Source of the DNA: Myxococcales bacterium
GTDB taxonomy: Bacteria > Myxococcota_A > Polyangia > Polyangiales > Houyiibacteriaceae
Direction: 5' to 3'
DNA: 6,376 bases
NCBI GenBank assembly: GCA_030622585.1
Contig: JAUXFZ010000151.1
Span: 1 to 6,376 of the forward strand
Shown here: positions 1 to 5,611 of the stretch, piece by piece
How positions within the stretch are numbered: position 1 is the stretch's first letter
How the letters are laid out: the number at the start of each line of letters is the position of its first letter
Notes under the pieces: generated by a model
Databases searched by the model: none
Told to the model about the DNA's origin: nothing
What the model saw: only the letters and a program-made list of their open reading frames with translations
Program-made: the position numbers and the translations under genes

Positions 1-34
1 CCTCGAAGGCAAAGGCTGCGGCTTGAGACCTCAT
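1..34 (-). CDS. Probable start of a downstream operon gene, cut by the window edge
   Basis: An ATG at 34-32 overlaps the TGA stop of the methyltransferase (33-31) in an ATGA arrangement. The frame stays open for 11 codons to the edge, beginning MRSQAAAFAFE. A purine-rich GGGGG run at 45-41 lies 6 nt before the ATG and could act as ribosome binding site. The junction upstream in the same operon has the same 4-nt geometry (GTGA at 762-759), which supports translational coupling. Eleven residues are too few to name a family; another quinone or isoprenoid gene would fit the context, but that is only a guess. Confidence 0.42.
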   Translation of the reverse strand, partial: MRSQAAAFAFE

Positions 35-762
35 GACGCGCCCCCGAGCGGCTCGGCGACGAACAAGGTGCATGCGCCAAACGTCAGCGGCTTCACGTCG
101 ATGACGTTCAGCCCGGCAGCCTGCATCTGCTCCGCAAACTCGTCGGCGGGCGGGAACGCAGCAATCGATTCCTGCAGGTACTTGTACTCGTTCGAGCCGG
201 ACAGTATTCCGCCAATCCGTGGGATGACCTTGCGAACATGAAAGCGAGCGATGGGACTGAGCCAGCCCACGCTCGGCTCGCCAAGCTCCAGCACCGCGAC
301 TCGGCCGCCCGGCCGGGTCACCCGCGCCATCTCCGCGAGCGCTGCGCTTCGATCCGGAACGTTGCGAATTCCAAAAGCGATGCAGCACCCATCGAACGAA
401 TCGTCGTCGTAACGAAGGGCTTGCGCGTCACCCACCTCGAGCTCTACCCGCTCGGCGAGGCCGCTCCGCGTCACTTTCTCGACCCCAACTTCCAGCATGC
501 GCTTGGAAGGGTCGCTGCCCACCACGTGCGCGTCGCTGTGCATTCGAGCGATCATGAGGGCGAGGTCGCCCGTCCCCGTCGCCAGATCGAGAACACGAGC
601 TCCCGCCGGGAGCGCCATCGCGTCCACCGTCTTGCGACGCCACGACTGGTCGATGCCCATCGACATGACCCTGTTCAACATGTCGTAACGGCCTGCGATC
701 TGGTCGAACATCTGCCCAGAACCTGGGTTGGGCGACGGCGTCTGGTGAGCCGATTCGCTCAC
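31..762 (-). CDS. ubiE: UbiE/MenG-type quinone C-methyltransferase
   Basis: This 243-residue class I SAM-dependent methyltransferase of the UbiE/MenG family methylates the ring of demethylmenaquinone (MenG) and, in ubiquinone makers, a polyprenyl benzoquinol intermediate (UbiE). Visible marks are the N-terminal signature RYDMLNRVMS at about 25-34 with W41, SAM motif I VLDLATGTGDLAL at 57-69, the acidic SD at 83-84, the family motif AFGIRNVPD at 129-137, the second signature RPGGRVAVLELGEPS at 150-164, and the C-terminal YKYLQESIAAFP at 193-204. Length is normal for the family (about 230-250). The start is GTG at 762, chosen because GAGGTG at 772-767 is a good ribosome binding site and the GTGA overlap with the HMG-CoA reductase stop implies translational coupling. 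No ubiquinone-specific gene is visible, so a menaquinone role (menG) is at least as likely as ubiE; the sequence does not decide it. Confidence 0.93.
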   Translation of the reverse strand: MSESAHQTPSPNPGSGQMFDQIAGRYDMLNRVMSMGIDQSWRRKTVDAMALPAGARVLDLATGTGDLALMIARMHSDAHVVGSDPSKRMLEVGVEKVTRSGLAERVELEVGDAQALRYDDDSFDGCCIAFGIRNVPDRSAALAEMARVTRPGGRVAVLELGEPSVGWLSPIARFHVRKVIPRIGGILSGSNEYKYLQESIAAFPPADEFAEQMQAAGLNVIDVKPLTFGACTLFVAEPLGGAS

Positions 763-1973
763 TGAGCACCTCGTTCGACCTTCTTGGCCTGAAGCCGGGC
801 GTTCTCCTGCACCTCTTGCTTTCGCGAGTGCAGACGCATGTGGCCGCGCTGAATCCCCTCGCCCGCAAGCGCCCGAAGCGCTGCCAAGTTGGAGGCCATC
901 CCGGCGGCGCCCATGACGATGGCCAGCTCACCAGCATTCGTCACACCCATGAGCTCGAAGCCGGCGCGGACCCCACGATGAACTCGGGTCGAGCCACCGA
1001 CGGTTCCGACGGCCATCGGCATGTCGAGCTCTCCGCGGACGCCACTGTCGGTCCGGGTCCACACCACGAGCGGCTTGTAGGTTCCGGTCACGGACGCGAA
1101 GGCATGCGCCCCCGCTTCGATCGAGCGCCAGTCCTGACCCATCGCGAGGGCAACGGCATCGACGCCGTTCATCACCCCCTTGTTGTGGGTGACCGCGCGG
1201 AAGGGATCGAGCTCAGCGAATCGGCTGGCCTTGACGATGCCGTCCGCCAGATCCGGCCCGCCCAGGGCATCGGCACTCACCTCGCAACGCACCTGGACGC
1301 GACGGCGCAGCGGCAGGTTGCTTAGAATACGCAGGCCCACGGTGCCGCCCGTGAGCTCGCGAATTCGTGGGGCAACCGCTTCGGCGACGGCGTCGACCAC
1401 GTTGGCGCCCATCGCGTCGCCGACATCGACGTAGAGGTGCACGACCAATACGCCCTGATCCTCGTCGAGCACGCGTACATCGAGATCACGGCAGCCACCA
1501 CCGCGCGTCACCATGCCTGGGATCGCTTCGTCTGCGATCTGGAAAATCAGCTCGCGCTCGGCTTCTACACGCGTCTTCGCGTCGCGCGGATTGGGTACGT
1601 CGTCGAACTGGACCTGAGTGGTCATGATCGGAGCGGTAGCCTCGCCGAAGAATCCGCCAGTCATCCGCACCTGACGGGCGGCGTTCGATGCGGCAGCAAC
1701 CACCGAGGGCTCTTCGACGGCCATCGGGACCAGCACGTCGTTGTTGTTCACGCGGAAATTGAGGGCGACCGCGAGAGGCAGACCGTGCACCCCGATGACG
1801 TTCTCGCTCATGCGGTCGGCAACCTCGAGCGTGAGGCGCCCGCCGTCTTGCAAGTGCTGAACGGAGTCTGCGGAAAGCAAGCCGGTCTCGAGGATGGTTC
1901 GAAGCCGTTGTTCGACATGCTCGCGGTAGAAGCCTGGGATCCGGCTCGTCACGGTGGGTGGTTGCTTGGACAT
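759..1973 (-). CDS. mvaA: Class II hydroxymethylglutaryl-CoA reductase
   Basis: This 404-residue cytosolic class II HMG-CoA reductase interconverts HMG-CoA and mevalonate with NAD(P)H, the committed step of the mevalonate route to isopentenyl diphosphate. It shows the ENVIG motif at 57-61, VEEPSVVAAAS at 86-96 with the catalytic Glu (E88), the cofactor-binding DAMGANVVD at 186-194, THNKGVMNG at 262-270 with catalytic Lys (K265), GQDWRSIEAGAHAFA at 279-293 with catalytic Asp (D281), and GTVGG at 323-327. The catalytic His (H378) lies in the C-terminal flap, IQRGHMRLHSR. All four catalytic residues are present, and there is no N-terminal membrane domain, as expected for class II. ATG at 1973 is preferred (weak AAGAAAG at 1988-1982, 8 nt upstream); a TTG one codon earlier is possible. 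Class II enzymes are often named 'degradative' after Pseudomonas mevalonii, but next to a prenyl synthase and a quinone methyltransferase a biosynthetic role is likelier. NADH versus NADPH preference cannot be judged. Confidence 0.95.
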   Translation of the reverse strand: MSKQPPTVTSRIPGFYREHVEQRLRTILETGLLSADSVQHLQDGGRLTLEVADRMSENVIGVHGLPLAVALNFRVNNNDVLVPMAVEEPSVVAAASNAARQVRMTGGFFGEATAPIMTTQVQFDDVPNPRDAKTRVEAERELIFQIADEAIPGMVTRGGGCRDLDVRVLDEDQGVLVVHLYVDVGDAMGANVVDAVAEAVAPRIRELTGGTVGLRILSNLPLRRRVQVRCEVSADALGGPDLADGIVKASRFAELDPFRAVTHNKGVMNGVDAVALAMGQDWRSIEAGAHAFASVTGTYKPLVVWTRTDSGVRGELDMPMAVGTVGGSTRVHRGVRAGFELMGVTNAGELAIVMGAAGMASNLAALRALAGEGIQRGHMRLHSRKQEVQENARLQAKKVERGAQ

Positions 1974-1997
1974 CAATGCATCTTTCTTCGTTGCTCG

Positions 1998-3068
1998 CTA
2001 GGACTCCCGGTGAACCGTGGCTCGCGCCACCGTAATCAGTGCGTCTCGCGCGCGGCTGTCGGGCAGACCCTCTAGCGCCAAGCAAGCGGCGTCAGCCTTG
2101 TGCACGGCGAGCTCGCGCGTCGACTCGAGGGCGCCCGTGCGATCGAGCGCCGACAGTAAGCGCGACCGCGCGTCCTCTGGAATGTCGTCCAAGGGGTTCG
2201 CGACCAGCTCTTCGAGAACAGGCCTGAGCGAAGGGTCTCGCTCTAGAGCGACGATCACGGGGTGAGTCATCTTCCCTTCGCGCAGATCCGCAAACGGCGA
2301 CTTCCCGATCGTCGCGCCATCGCCGGCGTAGTCGAGATGGTCGTCGATCAGCTGAAACGCCACTCCGAGGTGGAGGCCGTACTCTTCGAGCGACCTGCAG
2401 GCGTCGGTATCGAGGCCGCCCGCGCGACCGCCGGCGAACATCGCCCAACGGAACAAGGCGGCCGTCTTGCCTTCGACGACCTGCATGTACGTGCGCATGC
2501 GGGCATCGATGCGACCGCGGTTCTCCAACTGGATCGCCTCGGCGAAGATCATCTCGTCGATGATGTCGAGCAGTCGAATCAGAACGTCGGGCATTTCGGC
2601 GGTGCGCACGCGGCGAAGCGCATCGACCAGCAGCCAGTCACCGGCGAAAATCGAAGCCGCGTTGCCGTAGAGGGTGCGGGCCGAAGGAGCGCCTCGGCGC
2701 TGATCGCCCGTGTCGACGACATCATCATGGAGCAGTGTCGCGCAATGGACGAGCTCGACCGCTACTCCGAACTCGCGGGTGCGCTCGTCGAGGCCGCTGC
2801 CCAGTTGTGAAGCAAGCGCGACGCACATCGGCCGTAGCCGCTTGCCCGCGATCCCTACCAAGTGGTGCGCACTCTTATGAACGACGCTGTCCCCCGGGCG
2901 AAGGCCTTGAATACCCTCCTCGAGAGCGGCCATGTCCCACTTCACCAAGTCGGCAAGGTCAGCCAAGCGAGCCGAAAGGTCATCGAGCCCCTGCGAATCG
3001 CACACAGCCTGGAGGCTCGTGAGCACGTCGGACGAGGACTCCGAGCGGACCGCCGCTATCAACGACAT
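1998..3068 (-). CDS. Long-chain trans-polyprenyl diphosphate synthase
   Basis: This 356-residue all-alpha E-type prenyl diphosphate synthase adds isopentenyl diphosphate units to an allylic primer, here probably to make the side chain of a quinone. It shows AGKRLRP at 74-80 (substrate-binding K and R), the first aspartate-rich motif HDDVVD with D115, D116 and D119 followed by GDQRRG at 121-126, GKT at 200-202, the second aspartate-rich motif QLIDDHLDY with D242, D243 and D246, and GKSPFADLREGKMTHP at 255-270. The residue five before the first DDxxD is Ala (A110), not the aromatic residue of short-chain FPP/GGPP synthases, and there is no two-residue insertion in the motif. This favours a long product (IspB/HepT-like); exact chain length cannot be read. 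The first 50 or so residues are a less conserved lead. The ATG at 3068 has GGAG at 3079-3076, 7 nt upstream. It sits 31 nt after the regulator and 24 nt before the HMG-CoA reductase, consistent with one transcript. Confidence 0.93.
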   Translation of the reverse strand: MSLIAAVRSESSSDVLTSLQAVCDSQGLDDLSARLADLADLVKWDMAALEEGIQGLRPGDSVVHKSAHHLVGIAGKRLRPMCVALASQLGSGLDERTREFGVAVELVHCATLLHDDVVDTGDQRRGAPSARTLYGNAASIFAGDWLLVDALRRVRTAEMPDVLIRLLDIIDEMIFAEAIQLENRGRIDARMRTYMQVVEGKTAALFRWAMFAGGRAGGLDTDACRSLEEYGLHLGVAFQLIDDHLDYAGDGATIGKSPFADLREGKMTHPVIVALERDPSLRPVLEELVANPLDDIPEDARSRLLSALDRTGALESTRELAVHKADAACLALEGLPDSRARDALITVARATVHRES

Positions 3069-3099
3069 CGCTCGGCTCCGTCGGGTGTCCCCTGGTGCA

Positions 3100-3684
3100 T
3101 CACTCTTCTTCTTCCGCCGATTGCAGATCGGCCGGGTTGATCATTCGGCCCGCAACCAGCAACCGAACCAGGCGTTCGCCCGCCCTAGATAGCGCAGTCA
3201 GCCGTGAAAGTCGCTTGCGCATGTAGTCGACGCGACGCCGCTCCTCCTGCCCAAGCAGGCTCCGGGTCTCGGCGAGCTGCCGCTGCGCCTCCCCAAAAGC
3301 GTCGATGGCCTCGCGGATGAGGTTGAGCTCGCGGCGCTCGTACACACGGCGAAGGAGCTTCCAAACGCTGCTTTCCGCTTGGTAAAAGTCTTTTCGTTCT
3401 CCCGGACGCCAGGTCTTGCGCACCGCGCCCCAATGCACCAACTCCCCGAGCGACAAGCTCACCGCGCTACTGCTGAGCTGAAGGATGTCCGCGAGCTCGG
3501 TCGTCGTCATCGGGTCTGGGGACAGGTACAGGATCGTCCAGAGGCGACCCATGTGGCGTCGAAAGCCCCAAAACTCCATCAAACGCCCCATCGCATCGGC
3601 TGATTTCAGCTCGGCCTCACGCCACAAGGGCTGAGAATCATTGAGGTCTTGTCGTTTTGCAGCAGCCGTGGGCACTCTGTTCAC
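3100..3684 (-). CDS. GbsR/MarR-family winged-helix transcriptional regulator
   Basis: This 194-residue protein resembles the GbsR branch of the MarR superfamily. The winged helix spans about 35-105: an entry helix with WGFRRHMGRLWTILYLSPDP (39-58), TTTELADILQLSSSAVSLSLGE (60-81) as the helix-turn-helix, then LVHWGAVRKTWRPGERKDFY (82-101), whose RPGERK stretch is the wing. A long charged helical part follows (about 105-175, rich in E, R and L), probably for dimerisation, and the tail is acidic (EEEE). The start is uncertain: GTG at 3684 gives the full frame but has no clear ribosome binding site, and GTG at 3675 is an alternative. GbsR of Bacillus answers to choline/glycine betaine, but the family is broad and the ligand here is unknown. 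As first gene of the isoprenoid operon, with an inverted repeat just upstream, it probably controls its own operon and perhaps divergent ilvD. Confidence 0.85.
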   Translation of the reverse strand: MNRVPTAAAKRQDLNDSQPLWREAELKSADAMGRLMEFWGFRRHMGRLWTILYLSPDPMTTTELADILQLSSSAVSLSLGELVHWGAVRKTWRPGERKDFYQAESSVWKLLRRVYERRELNLIREAIDAFGEAQRQLAETRSLLGQEERRRVDYMRKRLSRLTALSRAGERLVRLLVAGRMINPADLQSAEEEE

Positions 3685-3687
3685 TCA

Positions 3688-3713
3688 GTTTGTTCAAATT
3701 TTCTTGAACAGAC
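3688..3713. promoter_or_regulatory. Inverted-repeat candidate operator between the regulator and ilvD
   Basis: TGTTCAA at 3691-3697 and TTGAACA at 3704-3710 are perfect inverted copies separated by 6 nt (ATTTTC). Including flanks, 9 of 10 positions match in arms 3688-3697 and 3704-3713, the exception being the 3690/3711 pair. It is an AT-rich island in GC-rich DNA, ends 4 nt before the regulator's GTG, and would cover the start of its transcript. MarR-superfamily dimers typically bind such sites, often in their own promoters. That this regulator binds here is inferred. Confidence 0.55.
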
Positions 3714-3739
3714 GTAGGACCAAGGCCGCAACCGGTCAA
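3711..3739 (-). promoter_or_regulatory. Weak sigma70-like promoter candidate for the regulator-led operon
   Basis: On the minus strand TTGACC (3739-3734) is a good -35 match and, after exactly 17 nt, TACGTC (3716-3711) is a poor -10 match (only the first two bases fit). Transcription would begin near 3704, inside the inverted repeat, giving a leader of about 20 nt. The -10 abuts the candidate operator, so a bound repressor would block it. Weak -10 boxes are common in GC-rich genomes, so this is only a candidate. Confidence 0.28.
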
Positions 3740-3775
3740 GCCAACCGAAACCCTGGCCGAGCCCGCCCCTCCGAG

Positions 3776-3784
3776 TGCTAGACT
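3776..3784 (+). promoter_or_regulatory. Possible extended -10 element for ilvD
   Basis: TGCTAGACT matches the extended -10 pattern TGn followed by a hexamer with 4 of 6 consensus bases (TAGACT). No convincing -35 lies 16-18 nt upstream. Initiation about 7 nt downstream would fall near 3791, only about 5 nt before the ilvD ATG, so the mRNA would be nearly leaderless. This fits the lack of a recognisable ribosome binding site before that ATG, but it rests on one short match. Confidence 0.25.
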
Positions 3785-3795
3785 CCGCAGCCCCA

Positions 3796-5478
3796 ATGAG
3801 CAGAAAACTCAACAAGTACAGCAGCCGAATCACCCAGCCACCGTCCCAGGGCGCATCGCAAGCCATGTTGCACGCAACCGGCCTGTCGCGCGCCGACTTG
3901 GACAAAGCCGAGGTCGGCATCTCGGCGGTTTGGTACGAGGGCAACAGCTGCAACATGCACCTCAACGACCTCGCTGCCGTCGTAAAGCGCGGCGTCGTCG
4001 ATGCAGGTCTCATCGGCATGCGCTTCAACACCATCGGCGTGTCCGATGGAATGTCGATGGGGACGGACGGCATGAGCTACTCGCTTCAATCGCGAGACTT
4101 GATCGCCGACTCGATCGAAACCGTGATGGCCGCGCAGTGGTACGACGCGAACATCTCGATACCGGGCTGCGACAAGAACATGCCGGGCTGCATGATCGCC
4201 ATCGGCCGACTCAACCGCCCGTCATTGATGATCTACGGGGGAACGATTCGCGCGGGACACGGAAGCGATGGCGAGAAGCTCGATGTCGTGTCGGCGTTCC
4301 AATCGTATGGCGAGCTCCTCGGACACTCGATCGACGAGAGCAAGCGTCTCGACATCATCGAGCACGCGTGCCCGGGTGCAGGCGCCTGCGGCGGAATGTA
4401 CACCGCGAACACGATGGCTTCGGCGATCGAGGCGATGGGGATGTCGCTGCCCTACAGCTCGTCGACGCCCGCGGAAGACCCTGCAAAACAGGAGGAATGC
4501 CTGCGCGCAGGCGAGGCGATCAAGCTCCTTCTCGAACGAGACATCAAGCCGCGGGACATCATGACGCGCGAAGCGTTCGAGAACGCCATGGTGACGGTCA
4601 TGGCGCTCGGCGGTTCGACGAACGCGGTGTTGCACTTGGTGGCGATGGCGCGCGCCGTCGATGTTCCCCTGACGATCGACGACTTTCAGACCATCAGCGA
4701 TCGCGTACCGTTTCTCGCAGACCTCAAGCCGAGCGGGCAGTACGTGATGGAGGACCTGCACAACGTAGGCGGAACCCCCGGAGTGCTGCGGTATCTACTG
4801 GCGCACGGGGCGCTGCATGGCGATTGTCTTACGGTCACCGGCAAGACGCTCGCGGAAAATCTTGCGGATCTTCCCGACCTCTCGGAGGGACAAGACGTCA
4901 TCCATTCTTGGGACACACCGATCAAGAAGACCGGTCACCTGACGATTCTTCGAGGCAGCCTCGCGCCTGAGGGATCCGTGGCGAAGATCACGGGCAAGGA
5001 AGGCTTCCACTTCAAGGGGCCCGCGAAGGTGTTCGATTGCGAAGAGGACATGCTGGCAGCGATGGAGCGCGGCGAGATCAACAAGGGTCAGGTCATCGTC
5101 ATTCGCTACGAAGGCCCGAAGGGCGGACCGGGGATGCCCGAGATGCTGTCACCGACATCCATGATCATGGGCGCCGGACTCGGGCAGGACGTCGCCCTCA
5201 TCACGGACGGCCGGTTCTCCGGAGGCTCTCACGGCTTCATCATCGGGCACATCACGCCCGAAGCACAGGAGGGTGGCCCGATCGCCCTGGTGCAAGACGG
5301 GGATATCATCGCCATCGACGCCGAGAAGCGTTTCATCGATCTCGAGGTGAGCGAGGCCGAGATGGCGGAGCGGCGCGCCCGTTGGCAAGCGCCCGAGCTC
5401 AAGGCCAAGCGCGGCACACTTTACAAGTACATCAAAAATGTGAAGTCGGCATCCGAAGGCTGCGTGACGGACGAATAG
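3796..5478 (+). CDS. ilvD: Dihydroxy-acid dehydratase
   Basis: IlvD dehydrates 2,3-dihydroxy-isovalerate and 2,3-dihydroxy-3-methylvalerate to the keto acids that give valine, leucine and isoleucine; it is a cytosolic iron-sulfur enzyme with Mg2+. From ATG 3796 it is 560 residues, typical of the shorter IlvD type. Visible motifs are WYEGNSCNMH at 46-55 (C52), GVSDGMSMGTDGMSYSLQSR at 81-100 (D84 as probable Mg ligand), the family signature PGCDKNMPGCM at 123-133 (C125, K127), PGAGACGGMYTANTM at 193-207 (C198), LGGSTNAVLH at 271-280, and DGRFSGGSHG at 471-480 with the probable catalytic Ser S475. C52, C125 and C198 match the three-cysteine cluster site of [2Fe-2S]-type dehydratases. A GTG at 3775 would add seven residues (MLDSAAP), but the family normally begins near SRKLNKYSSRITQP, so the ATG is preferred. 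No clear ribosome binding site precedes either. It diverges from the regulator across 111 nt. Confidence 0.96.
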   Translation: MSRKLNKYSSRITQPPSQGASQAMLHATGLSRADLDKAEVGISAVWYEGNSCNMHLNDLAAVVKRGVVDAGLIGMRFNTIGVSDGMSMGTDGMSYSLQSRDLIADSIETVMAAQWYDANISIPGCDKNMPGCMIAIGRLNRPSLMIYGGTIRAGHGSDGEKLDVVSAFQSYGELLGHSIDESKRLDIIEHACPGAGACGGMYTANTMASAIEAMGMSLPYSSSTPAEDPAKQEECLRAGEAIKLLLERDIKPRDIMTREAFENAMVTVMALGGSTNAVLHLVAMARAVDVPLTIDDFQTISDRVPFLADLKPSGQYVMEDLHNVGGTPGVLRYLLAHGALHGDCLTVTGKTLAENLADLPDLSEGQDVIHSWDTPIKKTGHLTILRGSLAPEGSVAKITGKEGFHFKGPAKVFDCEEDMLAAMERGEINKGQVIVIRYEGPKGGPGMPEMLSPTSMIMGAGLGQDVALITDGRFSGGSHGFIIGHITPEAQEGGPIALVQDGDIIAIDAEKRFIDLEVSEAEMAERRARWQAPELKAKRGTLYKYIKNVKSASEGCVTDE

Positions 5479-5515
5479 GGCCTCCGCTCACCGGGAAGCC
5501 GAGACCGTTCAACTG

Positions 5516-5541
5516 AACCGGCGCACCGTTCGCCGGGTTTT
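5516..5541 (+). terminator. Probable rho-independent terminator after ilvD
   Basis: CCGGCG at 5518-5523 pairs perfectly with CGCCGG at 5531-5536 around a 7-nt loop, followed by G and TTTT (5538-5541). It lies about 40 nt after the ilvD stop. All six pairs are G-C, but the T-run is short. The reverse strand has no T-run at the matching place, so it would act on plus-strand transcripts and separate ilvD from the sulfotransferase gene. Confidence 0.45.
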
Positions 5542-5600
5542 GCCAGCAATTTCCTGCATCGACCCTACACTGGGCGTGGGCAAGTCAGAGACCCTCTCAC

Positions 5601-5605
5601 GGGGA
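5601..5605 (+). promoter_or_regulatory. Ribosome binding site that decides the sulfotransferase start
   Basis: GGGGA lies 6 nt before ATG 5612. It favours this ATG over the in-frame GTG at 5576, which has no comparable site in front of it. Confidence 0.5.
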
Positions 5606-5611
5606 ACGACC

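Noticed and set aside
238..765. 175-codon plus-strand frame opposite ubiE
   Set aside because: It is rich in Arg and His with no motif, and is the complement of an obvious methyltransferase gene.
1437..2075. 212-codon plus-strand frame opposite the HMG-CoA reductase
   Set aside because: It is antisense to a gene with every catalytic motif intact and has no domain of its own.
2262..2810. 182-codon plus-strand frame opposite the prenyl synthase
   Set aside because: It is antisense to a clear prenyl synthase, and its composition follows the complementary codons.
3681..4073. 130-codon minus-strand frame spanning the divergent gap, with a hydrophobic stretch (LLYLLSFLLIG)
   Set aside because: It is antisense to the ilvD 5' end, overlaps the regulator start by a few bases, and has no family resemblance; the hydrophobic stretch arises from reverse-reading ilvD codons.
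3930..4970. 346-codon plus-strand open frame inside ilvD in another frame
   Set aside because: It is an Arg/His-rich shadow with no recognisable domain, and lies wholly inside the well-conserved ilvD; such long alternative frames are common in GC-rich genes.
5540..5571. TTGCCA and TACACT as a promoter for the sulfotransferase gene
   Set aside because: The hexamers are 20 nt apart, outside the usual 16-18 nt, and the -35 falls within the terminator's T-run; not convincing enough to list.
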